A stretch of 64,000 nucleotides of DNA from Chryseobacterium sp. KACC 21268 (GCA_028736075.1 CP117875.1:868001-932000); one strand, 5' to 3'. Positions 16,754-26,257 are shown, counted from the stretch's first letter. Notes: generated by a model not told the origin, from the letters alone. Program-made: numbers and translations.

Positions 16754-17608
16754 ATGGGTGCTTTGCTGAGATTTTTTTCTAAGAATGCTTTGTTCGCGTT
16801 CTTTGTATTCTTGCAATTGGTTGCAATTGTACTTATTTTCAGCAAAAATTCTATGCAGCAAAGTTTCATTGCGGCAAGGACTGCGGCGTTCAATTCGTGG
16901 GTTTCCGGATATATCGATGAGGGAACTTCTTATCTGAAATTGAAACAGATCAATGAAGATCTTGTGACCCAGAACAAAGCTTTGATGTTGGAACTTTACG
17001 GCAAATATAAAGTGGCCAAACCCAATTTTCGAAAAGTTTACGATACGATCGGAGGCGGACAGATCTATACTTTTGTAGATGGAGAAGTGGTTTTCAATAG
17101 CATCAATAGAAGAGATAATTATTACACGATCAACCGCGGACGTTTGCAAGGCGTGAGTTCCAATATGGGCGTTATTGCTCCGAAAGGAATTGCTGGGATC
17201 GTCATCAATACTACAGATAATTATTCATTGGTCAAATCGATTCTGAGTGTCAATAAGATCAAGATCAGTGCTTCACTCAAGAAGTCTGGTTACTTTGGAA
17301 CACTTTCCTGGAAAGGCGACGATACGAGAACAATGACACTTTCCGACATTCCAAAATATGTTCCTTTAAAAGTGGGTGATACCGTGGTAACTGATGGTAA
17401 ATCCTCAATTTTCCCAGCCGGAATTTTGGTTGGAACCATAGCGGGTTACGAGGTTGACAGCAAAACGGGATTCTGGGATATCTCTGTAGAACTTAGCGAG
17501 AAGATTGGGAAATTAAGTAAAGTTTTTGTCGTCCGAAATCTGAAAAAATCCGAAGTTCAAAAAATCGATGATTCATTAAAAGTTCAAATTAAGAAAGATG
17601 ATCAGTAG
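16754..17608 (+). CDS. mreC: Rod shape-determining protein MreC
   Basis: Bitopic elongasome scaffold. One transmembrane segment at about residues 12-31 is followed by a periplasmic coiled coil (about 58-80) and the beta-rich MreC domain with the typical NYYTINRGRLQGVSSNMGVI block near 118-137. 284 aa. It links MreB inside the cell to PBP2 outside. It starts 24 nt after mreB and overlaps mreD by 11 nt. Confidence 0.93.
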   Translation: MGALLRFFSKNALFAFFVFLQLVAIVLIFSKNSMQQSFIAARTAAFNSWVSGYIDEGTSYLKLKQINEDLVTQNKALMLELYGKYKVAKPNFRKVYDTIGGGQIYTFVDGEVVFNSINRRDNYYTINRGRLQGVSSNMGVIAPKGIAGIVINTTDNYSLVKSILSVNKIKISASLKKSGYFGTLSWKGDDTRTMTLSDIPKYVPLKVGDTVVTDGKSSIFPAGILVGTIAGYEVDSKTGFWDISVELSEKIGKLSKVFVVRNLKKSEVQKIDDSLKVQIKKDDQ

Positions 17609-18104
17609 AAACGTTGTATCAGATCTGGTTTTGATCGCATTGTTGACGGCTTTTCAGATTTTCATTCTGAACAGAATTGCCTTGTTCGGACAATATATTC
17701 CCGTACTTTATCCAGTTTTTGTGATGTTCTATCCATTTTTCAGAAACAGATTCCATTTTTTAGCTTTAAGTTTTATCTTGGGATTATGCGTGGATGCATT
17801 TTTGGGAACCTGGGGAATCAATGCGTTCGCAACTACCGTTGTGGCATACTTCAGAACAATTATCTTCCGAACTTCTACAGACACTACCACAGATTTTTTC
17901 TCTTTCCAAGGGATCCAATGGACACAATTCATCTTTTTTATTGTAACCAGTATTTTCATCCATCAACTTTTGGTGCAGTTCATCGAGTTCTTTAAATTCG
18001 ACAGATTTTTTGAAATTTTATTTAATGTAATAGTTACCAGTATAATTTCGTTTGTATTTATATTAGCCTATGCATTAGCTTTTAAGATCAAGCAAAAAGT
18101 CTGA
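17598..18104 (+). CDS. mreD: Rod shape-determining protein MreD
   Basis: Small polytopic elongasome subunit of 168 aa with five or six hydrophobic helices. MreD sequences are poorly conserved, so identification rests on size, topology and exact position between mreC and the PBP2 gene. It overlaps mreC by 11 nt, indicating translational coupling. The 77 nt before mrdA hold no recognised signal. Confidence 0.88.
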   Translation: MISRNVVSDLVLIALLTAFQIFILNRIALFGQYIPVLYPVFVMFYPFFRNRFHFLALSFILGLCVDAFLGTWGINAFATTVVAYFRTIIFRTSTDTTTDFFSFQGIQWTQFIFFIVTSIFIHQLLVQFIEFFKFDRFFEILFNVIVTSIISFVFILAYALAFKIKQKV

Positions 18105-18181
18105 AACTAGAATGTACATAACCAAACCAAAGCTTTCACATTGAGGTTGCATATGTCCTCAGGAATAATTTTAAAGCACAT

Positions 18182-20206
18182 ATGAAATCACAATATCTCA
18201 AGATTACACTCGCCCTTTCTATCATTGCATTGATTTTCATTGCAAGACTTTCTTATTTGCAACTATTCACCGACCGCTATGCTTTGAATGCTGCGAATAC
18301 TTCCATCAAAATAGAATATGTCATTCCACCGCGAGGTGTCATTTTTGACAGAAACGGAAAAATATTGGTAGGGAATCAGCCTTCTTTTGAGATTTCTTAC
18401 ACGGCGGCACTTCTAAAACCAGATTTCGATACGATAGGGTTTTGTAAATTATTGGGGATTACCGAGCCAGAATTTGTCAAAACATTGAGGAATATTGAGA
18501 AGGAAAAATACTACTCCAAGCTAACGCCGATGACTTTTATGAAGAATCTAAGTCGAGAGGAAATGGCAAGGATCCAAGAATTGATCTTCAAATATCCAGC
18601 TTTCAGCATCGTTCCACGTCCGCAGAGGCAATATGAGGTCAACACTTCCGGTAACCTTTTGGGATATACGAATCAAGTAAATGACGCGGATATCAAAAAA
18701 GATTCAACATACTATTTACCAGGTGATTTTGTAGGAAAAAGTGGTGTTGAGAAATCTTATGAAAAAGAACTTCGAGGTGAGAAGGGAATGAAATACATCC
18801 AGAAAGACATTCGCCAAAGAAGCATCGGTTCTTATAAAAACGGAGAGCTTGATAAAGAAGTGGTTACCGGAAAAGACCTGACATTGACCATCGATTACGA
18901 CCTACAAAGAATGGCAGAAGAAATGCTCGTGAACAAACACGGAGCAGTCGTCGCTCTAGACCCAAACAACGGAGAGATCCTGACGATGGCAACTGGGCCG
19001 GACATCGACCCAAATCTTTTCACAGGACCTCAAAAATCCAGAAATCTTTACAAATTAGCCAACGATACGATTTTCGAGAACAAACCAACTTTTGACAGGT
19101 CGATACAAGCGGCCTATCCTCCGGGATCGACATTCAAATTGCTAACTGCTTTGGCAGCTATGGAAATGGGCGTGATGACAGACAAAACGATCTTCCCGTG
19201 TGGAAGAGGATTTTTCTACCGTGGAAAAAGTATTAAAGGTCACGGTGGTGCAGATCCGTTGATTCCTTCTATTCAGGTTTCCAGTAACTGTTACTTTACA
19301 TATGCTTATTTGGCCATCATCAAAAAGTATCCGGGAAATCCTTCTAAAGGCGTGGACGAGTGGAAAAAGATCATCAACAGTTTTGGCGTTGGAGAATTTC
19401 TTAACAATGATCTGGCCGTTGGGGCAAAAGGAAGAATTCCTTCGGGCGAATTCTATGAAAAAAGAATGAAATCGATCTATAAAGCAAGCGGCTCAAAAAG
19501 GACAGATTTCAAAAACTGGGACGAGATGCCGACAGGTGCTTTGTACAATGGAATGGGACAAGGTGATGTTCTCTTAACACCGCTTCAAATGGCAAACTTC
19601 GTAGGTGCGATTGCCAACAAAGGCTGGTACTACACACCTCACATTGTGAAAAGTATCGACGGAAAACCAAATCCAGATCCAAGATTTAAGAAGAAACATA
19701 TGACGATGATCCAGAATCCTCAATATTATAATGTCGTTCTTCAAGGAATGGAGGCTGTTATGATCAAAGGAACGGGAAGAAGTCTTAGGTCAAAAGATTT
19801 TACACAACTCGCCAAAACAGGAACTGCGCAAGTGCCTCAGGGAAAAGATAATTCAATTTTTGTATTGATCGCGCCTGCAGACAAACCGAAAATTGTGGTT
19901 GTAGCCGTAATGGAGCACGCAGGATTTGGTGCCACTTGGGCTGGGCCAGCTTGTACTGTGATTGCAGAGAAATACATCACTGGAGAACTGAAACGGGAAA
20001 ATCTCTACAAGAAGATGATCACGTCCAGCTTTATGCCGGAATATAAAAGACAGTATATTTCTGAGATGAAACGAAAAGGCTGGTACAAAGAACCGCCTAA
20101 AGATACCGTGAAACTCAAAAAGATCAAAGATAGTCTCCAAGCTATTGAAAATAAAAAAAAGAAGGATAGTTCCAAAGTTAAAACTCTAAAAAACAATTCA
20201 AAATGA
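18182..20206 (+). CDS. mrdA: Penicillin-binding protein 2 (peptidoglycan transpeptidase)
   Basis: Elongation-specific class B PBP of 674 aa. An N-terminal membrane anchor (residues 8-27) leads into the dimerisation domain with PPRGVIFDRNGKIL near 50-63. The transpeptidase motifs are all present: SxxK as Ser316-Thr-Phe-Lys319, SxN as Ser367-Ser-Asn369 and KTGT at 545-548. Ser316 is the acylated nucleophile. The C-terminus carries a Lys/Ser-rich tail of about 40 residues beyond the catalytic domain. It overlaps rodA by 4 nt (ATGA), as expected for a polymerase pair. Confidence 0.95.
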   Translation: MKSQYLKITLALSIIALIFIARLSYLQLFTDRYALNAANTSIKIEYVIPPRGVIFDRNGKILVGNQPSFEISYTAALLKPDFDTIGFCKLLGITEPEFVKTLRNIEKEKYYSKLTPMTFMKNLSREEMARIQELIFKYPAFSIVPRPQRQYEVNTSGNLLGYTNQVNDADIKKDSTYYLPGDFVGKSGVEKSYEKELRGEKGMKYIQKDIRQRSIGSYKNGELDKEVVTGKDLTLTIDYDLQRMAEEMLVNKHGAVVALDPNNGEILTMATGPDIDPNLFTGPQKSRNLYKLANDTIFENKPTFDRSIQAAYPPGSTFKLLTALAAMEMGVMTDKTIFPCGRGFFYRGKSIKGHGGADPLIPSIQVSSNCYFTYAYLAIIKKYPGNPSKGVDEWKKIINSFGVGEFLNNDLAVGAKGRIPSGEFYEKRMKSIYKASGSKRTDFKNWDEMPTGALYNGMGQGDVLLTPLQMANFVGAIANKGWYYTPHIVKSIDGKPNPDPRFKKKHMTMIQNPQYYNVVLQGMEAVMIKGTGRSLRSKDFTQLAKTGTAQVPQGKDNSIFVLIAPADKPKIVVVAVMEHAGFGATWAGPACTVIAEKYITGELKRENLYKKMITSSFMPEYKRQYISEMKRKGWYKEPPKDTVKLKKIKDSLQAIENKKKKDSSKVKTLKNNSK

Positions 20207-21432
20207 AGTGGGCAGAAGGGATAGATAAATTAGGAATTACGCTTTACTTGATGCTTTGCATTTTCGCTATTTTCAATATTTATAGTGTGAAGGCGGATCT
20301 CGGACAAAAACAACTGATCTTCTTCGGGATTTCTTTGTTTGTCGGGATGATGATATTCTTTATGAGAACCAAGTTTTTCGAGAATATGTCTCCAATCATT
20401 TATGTTGGCGGTGTGCTGCTTCTGATTGGTTTGTTTCCTTTCGGGACGGAGATCCTTGGTCAGAAAAACTGGTACAAGTTTGGTGGATTTACGATGCAAC
20501 CCGTTGAGTTTGCTAAAATTGGAACTACGCTGATGCTGGCAAATTATGCTTCAAGTCAGGATTTTGATATCAAGAAAAAGCGCTCATTATATACATCCAT
20601 TGCAATTGTTGCTATTCCCGGAATTGTTGTTTTAATGATTCCCGATGTCGGTTCATTGTTGGTGTTTTTTGCTTTTGTAATGGCACTTTACAGAGAAGGA
20701 CTTTCCGGCTGGTTGTTCGGTATTATCTTTATCTTCGCGGCTACATTTTTGATCTCAATTGCAGTCGATCCACTATATGTGGTGATTGCAATCCTCATCT
20801 TTGCGGCCATTTTTGTCTTTTTCAATTTTTATAAGATCCAAGGGAATGTAATGTATATAGTCGCAATTGTTTTGACAGTTGGCGTTTTAAGTGGATTGTC
20901 ATATTCTTCCAGTTACGTTCTTACCAAGCTTCCAAAACACCAGAGAGAAAGAATCGAAGTTTTATACAAAGGCGAAAAAGCATTCCGAGATACCTCGGGT
21001 TATAACTTGCTCTATTCCAAAACCGCAATTGGTTCAGGAGGATTCACTGGCAAAGGCTACAAGCAGGGTTCTGTGACGCAGGGTAAATTCGTTCCGGAGC
21101 AGGAAACCGATTATATTTTCTGTACCGTTGGCGAAGAGTGGGGTTTTCTGGGAAGCACGCTTCTAATCATTTGCTATTCTATATTTATTGGCAGGATCTA
21201 TTATCTCGCTGAAAATCAGAAATCTACTTTCAATAGGGTTTTTGGATATAGTTTTGCCTCCGTTTTATTAATTCACTTTGCCATCAACCTTGGGATGGTC
21301 ATGGGACTTTTCCCTACGGTTGGGATTCCATTGCCGTTTTTCAGTTATGGAGGAAGTTCGCTACTGGCTTTTTCAATAATGACATTTATTTTCTTTAAAC
21401 TTAATTATGCTGATAAGAATAGTTTAGTATAA
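20203..21432 (+). CDS. rodA: SEDS peptidoglycan glycosyltransferase RodA
   Basis: Polytopic SEDS-family polymerase of lipid II that works with PBP2. 409 aa with about ten transmembrane helices. The family's ETDYIFCTVGEEWGFLG block lies near residues 300-316 and the FPTVGIPLPFFSYGGSS block near 369-385, and the periplasmic loop carries the conserved KTAIGSGGFTGKGY stretch. Overlaps the mrdA stop codon by 4 nt. Last gene of the mre operon; no strong terminator is visible in the 113 nt before the next gene. Confidence 0.95.
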   Translation: MKWAEGIDKLGITLYLMLCIFAIFNIYSVKADLGQKQLIFFGISLFVGMMIFFMRTKFFENMSPIIYVGGVLLLIGLFPFGTEILGQKNWYKFGGFTMQPVEFAKIGTTLMLANYASSQDFDIKKKRSLYTSIAIVAIPGIVVLMIPDVGSLLVFFAFVMALYREGLSGWLFGIIFIFAATFLISIAVDPLYVVIAILIFAAIFVFFNFYKIQGNVMYIVAIVLTVGVLSGLSYSSSYVLTKLPKHQRERIEVLYKGEKAFRDTSGYNLLYSKTAIGSGGFTGKGYKQGSVTQGKFVPEQETDYIFCTVGEEWGFLGSTLLIICYSIFIGRIYYLAENQKSTFNRVFGYSFASVLLIHFAINLGMVMGLFPTVGIPLPFFSYGGSSLLAFSIMTFIFFKLNYADKNSLV

Positions 21433-21545
21433 CTATTTTAAAATGTATAATTTCATTTCATAATGTATTTTCAATATTAAATTTGTATTTTGAATTGATT
21501 TTGGTTATTAATTTGATAGAACTTATACAATCAAAATAATAACTT

Positions 21546-22361
21546 ATGAGAAAAATTATCTTCTGTGCAATTGTCCTTGGAGGCATCAGCACAATGCAAG
21601 CACAAAAAATCAGTTTAGGCAAGGCAACTGACATTGCTGGAAAAGGTTTGAAAGCTATGACATTTTCGAATGCAGATGCTATTACATTATCCAAAGAATC
21701 TGTAGATTATATGGATAAAAATAATCCAATTGCAGGCCCGAAAGATCCTTACACAATTCGACTCAACAAGCTTTTTGCTAAACACAAATCCCAAGACGGC
21801 TTAAATCTTAATTACAAAGTTTATAAAGTGAAAGATATCAACGCATTTGCTTGTGCAGATGGCAGTGTTCGTGTTTTTTCTTCATTAATGGATATGATGA
21901 CAGATGATGAGCTTCTGGCCGTGATAGGTCACGAAATTGGTCACGTGAAAAATGAAGATACCAAAGATGCCATCAAGTCTGCTTATCTCAAAGCTGCAGC
22001 ATTGGACGCCGCGTCCGCTTCATCAAATACAGTGGCAACACTTAATAACAGTCAAATTGGAGAAATGGCGAACGCAATGTTGGACGCTACACACAGCAAA
22101 AAACAAGAATCACAAGCTGATACTTACTCTTACGACTTTATGAAAGCGAATGGTTACAACGTAGTTGGTGCCTACACAGCATTTAAAAAGTTAGCTTTGT
22201 TATCGGAAGGAGGAACAGCACAATCTGGTTTCCAGAAGATGTTCAATTCGCATCCTGATAGCAACAAGAGGGCAGAAGCAATCAAAAAAAGAGCTGAGAA
22301 AGATGGTCTTTGGAAAGATCCAGGAACCGTTTCTTTACCAACTGCAAAACTTACAAAATAG
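21546..22361 (+). CDS. M48-family metalloprotease (exported)
   Basis: 271 aa with an N-terminal signal peptide (to about residue 20, ending MQAQ). The zinc-binding HEIGH motif sits at residues 129-133, and the third ligand is likely the Glu of KKQESQADTYSYDFM near 184. M48 enzymes such as BepA and LoiP act in the periplasm on misassembled outer-membrane proteins. No TPR domain is present here, so it resembles the short LoiP-like type. A strong terminator follows. Confidence 0.88.
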   Translation: MRKIIFCAIVLGGISTMQAQKISLGKATDIAGKGLKAMTFSNADAITLSKESVDYMDKNNPIAGPKDPYTIRLNKLFAKHKSQDGLNLNYKVYKVKDINAFACADGSVRVFSSLMDMMTDDELLAVIGHEIGHVKNEDTKDAIKSAYLKAAALDAASASSNTVATLNNSQIGEMANAMLDATHSKKQESQADTYSYDFMKANGYNVVGAYTAFKKLALLSEGGTAQSGFQKMFNSHPDSNKRAEAIKKRAEKDGLWKDPGTVSLPTAKLTK

Positions 22362-22368
22362 AAAAACG

Positions 22369-22395
22369 AAAGCAGCCAATTGGCTGCTTTTTTTT
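22369..22395 (+). terminator. Terminator after the M48 protease gene
   Basis: A perfect 22-bp palindrome (22369-22390, AAAGCAGCCA paired with TGGCTGCTTT) runs into T8. It overlaps the stop codon of the convergent amylase gene. Confidence 0.9.
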
Positions 22396-23767
22396 AGTTC
22401 TTTACCAAAACCAAGTATTCCCAGGGTTTCAAATTAAGATTGGTCTTTTCAGAATTGATGTTGTAGATTTTGCCAGTAAACAATTCTCGGTATTGTCCAT
22501 TATAATATTTTGTGTCGACGGAAGTTGACAAACTCTTATCTGAGAAATTATAGATGGATAAAACTGCATCGTTATTTTTTTCTCGGTAGATGGATAGGAC
22601 GTCATTCATTTGATTGTTCGTCACTCTTATCATTTCGCCTCCGTATTTTCCGTTCCAGAGTGCTTGATTTTTATGTTTAAGGTCAAACAATTTTTGATAT
22701 ATTTCATAGAATTTATGGTCTTTCCAAACGATTTGGTCTTTCTCGAAGAACTCAAGGCTTCTGTCCAATCCTGCTTCCTGTCCGCTGTAGACCAAAGGCA
22801 TTCCGTTGGCTGTTCCGCAAAGTACCATCGCGGTTTCCAATCCTTTTCCAAAGTTGGAATATTGATTACCTTCCCAGGAATTCTTGTCGTGATTGTCTGT
22901 GAACAACATTCTGTAGGAATCCAATGGGAAACTGCCGACATCGTGTGCCATATATTCGTAAAGTGCGTTGGCGCCTTTTCCGCCGGTTGTAGCTAGTTTC
23001 AGTTTATCCCAAAGTGTCCAGGAATAGGTCGCATCAAATGACTTTTTGTACAAATCTCTGGATTCCCATTCAGCCAACATAAAAACTGGCTTTATCGCAT
23101 CCATTTCTTCTCTCGCATTGTCCCAGAAATCTACGGGAATGAAACCTGCAACGTCGCATCTATAACCATCGATATTGGCTTCTTTTACCCAATATTTTAG
23201 TGCGCCAGTCATATATTCTCGGAAGTCGGGATTGTTATAATCAAAATCGATAACGTCGTCCCAATCGTACCAAGGCGTCGGCTGGAAGTTGCCTTCTCTG
23301 GATTTGGTGTACCAGTCCGGATGTTCTTTGGTCAAAGGATTGTCCCAAGCGGAATGATTCCCGACCCAATCGATAATGACGTACATTCCCATTGCGTGGA
23401 TTTTGTCAACCAAGCTCTTGAAATCCTTCAACGTTCCAAAGTCCGGATTCACGCCTTTGAAATCTTTCACGGAATAATAACTTCCCAATTTTCCTTTCCG
23501 ATGTTCTTCTCCGATGGGATGGATTGGCATTAACCAAAGAATATCGACGCCCATTTTTTTGAGTCTTGGCAAATGTTTTTCGAATGCTTTGAAAGTGCCT
23601 TCTTTTGTGTACTGTCGGATGTTGACCTCGTAAATAGTCGCATTCTTGCTCCATTCCGGATGCTTGAGTTCTACATAAGGTTTTGGCTGATAGCGTGGGT
23701 CTTTGGTCTGACCGAATCCCAAAAACGGAATCATCAGAATGAGGAGTAAGTATTTTAATGAATTCAT
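22394..23767 (-). CDS. Exported GH13 alpha-amylase family glycosidase
   Basis: 457 aa with a signal peptide ending FLGFGQ (residue 20). The GH13 catalytic set is complete: region I DWVGNHS (133-139), region II DGYRCDVAG with nucleophile Asp205, region III LAEWE with acid/base Glu233, and region IV TDNHD with Asp294. It acts on alpha-glucans in the periplasm or outside. There is no SusC/SusD pair nearby, so it is not part of a typical polysaccharide utilisation locus. Exact substrate unknown. Confidence 0.9.
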   Translation of the reverse strand: MNSLKYLLLILMIPFLGFGQTKDPRYQPKPYVELKHPEWSKNATIYEVNIRQYTKEGTFKAFEKHLPRLKKMGVDILWLMPIHPIGEEHRKGKLGSYYSVKDFKGVNPDFGTLKDFKSLVDKIHAMGMYVIIDWVGNHSAWDNPLTKEHPDWYTKSREGNFQPTPWYDWDDVIDFDYNNPDFREYMTGALKYWVKEANIDGYRCDVAGFIPVDFWDNAREEMDAIKPVFMLAEWESRDLYKKSFDATYSWTLWDKLKLATTGGKGANALYEYMAHDVGSFPLDSYRMLFTDNHDKNSWEGNQYSNFGKGLETAMVLCGTANGMPLVYSGQEAGLDRSLEFFEKDQIVWKDHKFYEIYQKLFDLKHKNQALWNGKYGGEMIRVTNNQMNDVLSIYREKNNDAVLSIYNFSDKSLSTSVDTKYYNGQYRELFTGKIYNINSEKTNLNLKPWEYLVLVKN

Positions 23768-23881
23768 AAGGTTTATATATTTCTCTAAATTAATAAGAGT
23801 TTTTGATTTTCATTAATTTTAATTGAAAAATATTGTTCTTGATAAACTTTTTTAAAGATTTGAAATATGTACAAAATGAAA

Positions 23882-23914
23882 AACCCTTTCAGAGTTCAAA
23901 ACTCTGAAAGGGTT
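23882..23914 (-). terminator. Perfect 15-bp inverted repeat, likely minus-strand terminator
   Basis: AACCCTTTCAGAGTT (23882-23896) pairs perfectly with 23900-23914 around a 3-nt loop. On the minus strand the stem is followed by TTTTTCATTTT, while the plus strand lacks a T run, so it best fits termination of the ABC-F transcript. It lies about 145 nt beyond that gene's stop. Confidence 0.6.
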
Positions 23915-23960
23915 GTGTATGAAACTTTATTTTGAAGACAAAGTTTAATTTTATGTAGAA

Positions 23961-24053
23961 ACCCGCGCCCCGACTTGAGCGGAAATCCTTTTTTGTAGCT
24001 GGTAAAGCTTTGGCAAAAAGATTGGGAGCGGAAGGCGGATAAAGGCGCCCAAA
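23961..24053 (-). repeat. Dispersed intergenic element, copy B
   Basis: On the minus strand it reads GGGCGCCTTTATCCGCCTTC...CAAAAAAGGATTTCCGCTCA...GTCGGGGCGCG, the fullest copy of the family. It begins 7 nt beyond the stop codon of the ABC-F gene. Confidence 0.85.
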
Positions 24054-24059
24054 AAATTT

Positions 24060-25682
24060 TTAAGAATACATCTGCTCCTGCAATTCTTTGATTTTCTTGT
24101 CAGATAGATATTCGTCGTAAGTCATATCTCTGTCGATGATTCCTTTCGGCGTCAACTCGATGATTCTGTTACAAACCGTTCCAAGCAACTCGTGATCGTG
24201 GGAAGACAACAGGATGTTTCCTTTGAAGTTGTTCAATGAGTTGTTCAAGGTTGTGATACTTTCCAGATCCAGGTGATTCGTAGGCTCATCCAAAAGAAGA
24301 ACGTTCGCTTTCTGAAGCATCATTCTACTGAACATACATCTCATTTTTTCACCTCCGGAAAGGACTTTACAAGATTTTAGAGCCTCGTCGCCAGAGAAAA
24401 GCATTCTTCCCAGGAAACCTCTCATAAATTCCTCGTGACGCTCCTCGTCATTCTTCGTGAATTGTCTCAGCCAGTCTACCAAGTTGATGTCATCCTGGAA
24501 GAAATTGGTGTTGTCCAAAGGCATATGCGATTGGTTCGTCGTAACGCCCCAAGCCACATTTCCTTTGTCTGCAGGAAGATTTCCGGCAAGGATTTCGAAA
24601 AATTCTGTGATTGCCAAAGAGTTTCTGGAGATGACCGCCACTTTATCACCTTTCTTAAGATTAAGGTCGATGTTTGTGAAGAGTAATTCGCCATCTTTGG
24701 TTTTTTCAAGGTCTTTCACGTCCAGAATCTGGTCTCCAACTTCTCTTTCGGTATCGAAAATGATGGCTGGATATCTTCTGGATGAAGGTTTGATATCGTC
24801 GATGTTCAACTTGTCAATCATCTTCTTACGCGCAGTCGCCTGTTTTGCTTTCGCAACGTTGGAACTGAATCGCGCGATGAAATCCTGTAATTCTTTTTTC
24901 TTGTCCTCAGCTTTTTTGTTGGCCTGAGCTCTTTGTCTTGTTGCCAATTGTGAAGCCTGATACCAGAAAGAGTAGTTACCGGTGTAAAGATTCAACTTAG
25001 CATAATCCAAATCTCCGATGTGCGTACAAACGGTGTCCAAGAAGTGACGGTCGTGAGAAACAACGATCACGGTGTTCTCATAATCTGCCAAGAAATCCTC
25101 CAACCAAGCGATTGTAGCGATATCCAAGTCATTGGTAGGCTCATCCAGAATCAATACGTCTGGATTCCCGAACAATGCCTGAGCAAGCAAAACCCTTACT
25201 TTGTCTTTGTTCTCAAGTTCGCCCATCAATTGGTAATGCATATCTTCTGAAATACCAACGTTTGAAAGCAAAGTCTGCGCATCAGCTTCGGAGTTCCATC
25301 CGCCCATTTCGTCATAAACTACGCCAAGTTCTCCAGCTTTGATTCCATCATCGTCGGAGAAGTCTTCTTTAGCATACAAAGCGTCCATTTCTTCTTTGAT
25401 GTCGAAAAGCATTTTGTTCCCTCTAAGGATGGTTTCCAACACTGTAAAGTTGTCGTAGGCGAAGTGGTCCTGCTCCAATACGGACATTCTTTTTCCGTTT
25501 TCCAAAGAAACGTGACCAGAAGTTGGGTCTTGTTTTCCGCTTAATATTTTAAGGAAAGTCGATTTTCCTGCACCGTTGGCACCAATGATACCGTAGCAAT
25601 TCCCTTTTGTAAATTTTATATTGACTTCATCAAAAAGAACTCTTTTCCCGAACTGTAATGATAAATTGGATACTGTTAACAT
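24060..25682 (-). CDS. ABC-F family ATPase (YbiT/YkpA-like)
   Basis: Soluble twin-ATPase protein of 540 aa without membrane domains; ABC-F relatives act on ribosomes. NBD1 has an intact Walker A (GANGAGKST, residues 34-42) and Walker B (LILDEP, 177-182), but its signature region reads GELENKD (154-160) instead of LSGGE. A charged linker follows (about 240-300). NBD2 has an intact signature LSGGEKM (441-447) and Walker B LLLDEPTNHLD, but its Walker A reads SRNSLAIT (352-359), lacking the P-loop glycine and lysine. Both defects fall in the same composite ATP site. Promoter-like TAATTTTG precedes it. Confidence 0.93.
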   Translation of the reverse strand: MLTVSNLSLQFGKRVLFDEVNIKFTKGNCYGIIGANGAGKSTFLKILSGKQDPTSGHVSLENGKRMSVLEQDHFAYDNFTVLETILRGNKMLFDIKEEMDALYAKEDFSDDDGIKAGELGVVYDEMGGWNSEADAQTLLSNVGISEDMHYQLMGELENKDKVRVLLAQALFGNPDVLILDEPTNDLDIATIAWLEDFLADYENTVIVVSHDRHFLDTVCTHIGDLDYAKLNLYTGNYSFWYQASQLATRQRAQANKKAEDKKKELQDFIARFSSNVAKAKQATARKKMIDKLNIDDIKPSSRRYPAIIFDTEREVGDQILDVKDLEKTKDGELLFTNIDLNLKKGDKVAVISRNSLAITEFFEILAGNLPADKGNVAWGVTTNQSHMPLDNTNFFQDDINLVDWLRQFTKNDEERHEEFMRGFLGRMLFSGDEALKSCKVLSGGEKMRCMFSRMMLQKANVLLLDEPTNHLDLESITTLNNSLNNFKGNILLSSHDHELLGTVCNRIIELTPKGIIDRDMTYDEYLSDKKIKELQEQMYS

Positions 25683-25701
25683 ATTGTTTTGTAAGTTTGT
25701 G

Positions 25702-25709
25702 CAAAATTA
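25702..25709 (-). promoter_or_regulatory. -7 promoter element for the ABC-F gene
   Basis: On the minus strand TAATTTTG, 19 nt before the ATG at 25682. Confidence 0.5.
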
Positions 25710-25760
25710 CGAAAATTAGTTGGGATGAGGAAAGCCCTATAGTTATAATAATTTAACACT

Positions 25761-26219
25761 ATGAAAATAGAAAAAACTGTTAATATCTTCAATAAAAGAG
25801 CACGCTTCGAATACGAAATCCTGGATGAGTATGAGGCGGGTCTGGTTTTGACAGGAACCGAAATAAAATCTCTCCGATCTTCCAAAGCATCAATCACAGA
25901 AAGCTTTTGCCAGTTTATTGATGACGAACTTTATGTCATTAATATGATGATTGATGAATATAAATTGGGAACTTTTTACAATCATAAAACAAAAAGGGAA
26001 CGGAAATTGTTACTGCATAGTTACGAATTGCAAAAACTTAAAAAAAAGTTAAAGGATGTTGGCAATACGATAATCCCACTCAAGCTATATATTAATGATA
26101 AAGGGAAAGCAAAATTGCTTATATCATTAGCCAGAGGGAAAAAGTTGTTTGATAAAAGAGAGGCTATCAAGGATAGAGAGAATAAGGTTAACATTCAGCG
26201 GTTATTAAAGAAAAGTTAA
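25761..26219 (+). CDS. smpB: SsrA-binding protein SmpB
   Basis: Partner of tmRNA in ribosome rescue, 152 aa. Conserved stretches are the N-terminal NKRARFEYEILDEYEAGLVLTG region near residues 11-32, GTEIKSLRSSKASI near 32-45 and the LLISLARGKKLFDKRE block near 114-129 that leads into the basic C-terminal tail. It is divergent from the ABC-F gene. No tmRNA gene (ssrA) is seen in the window. Confidence 0.95.
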   Translation: MKIEKTVNIFNKRARFEYEILDEYEAGLVLTGTEIKSLRSSKASITESFCQFIDDELYVINMMIDEYKLGTFYNHKTKRERKLLLHSYELQKLKKKLKDVGNTIIPLKLYINDKGKAKLLISLARGKKLFDKREAIKDRENKVNIQRLLKKS

Positions 26220-26225
26220 AAAAAC

Positions 26226-26257
26226 TTTGTTTATAAAGAAAAATTATATTTATTTTG
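26226..26257 (+). promoter_or_regulatory. Probable ompA promoter
   Basis: A -33 box TTTG (26226-26229) is followed after 21 nt by TATTTTG (26251-26257), one base short of the TAnnTTTG consensus. It lies 29 nt before the ompA ATG. Confidence 0.45.

Noticed and set aside
22394-23767. Polysaccharide utilisation locus around the GH13 gene
   Set aside because: No SusC/SusD-like genes or regulators are adjacent.
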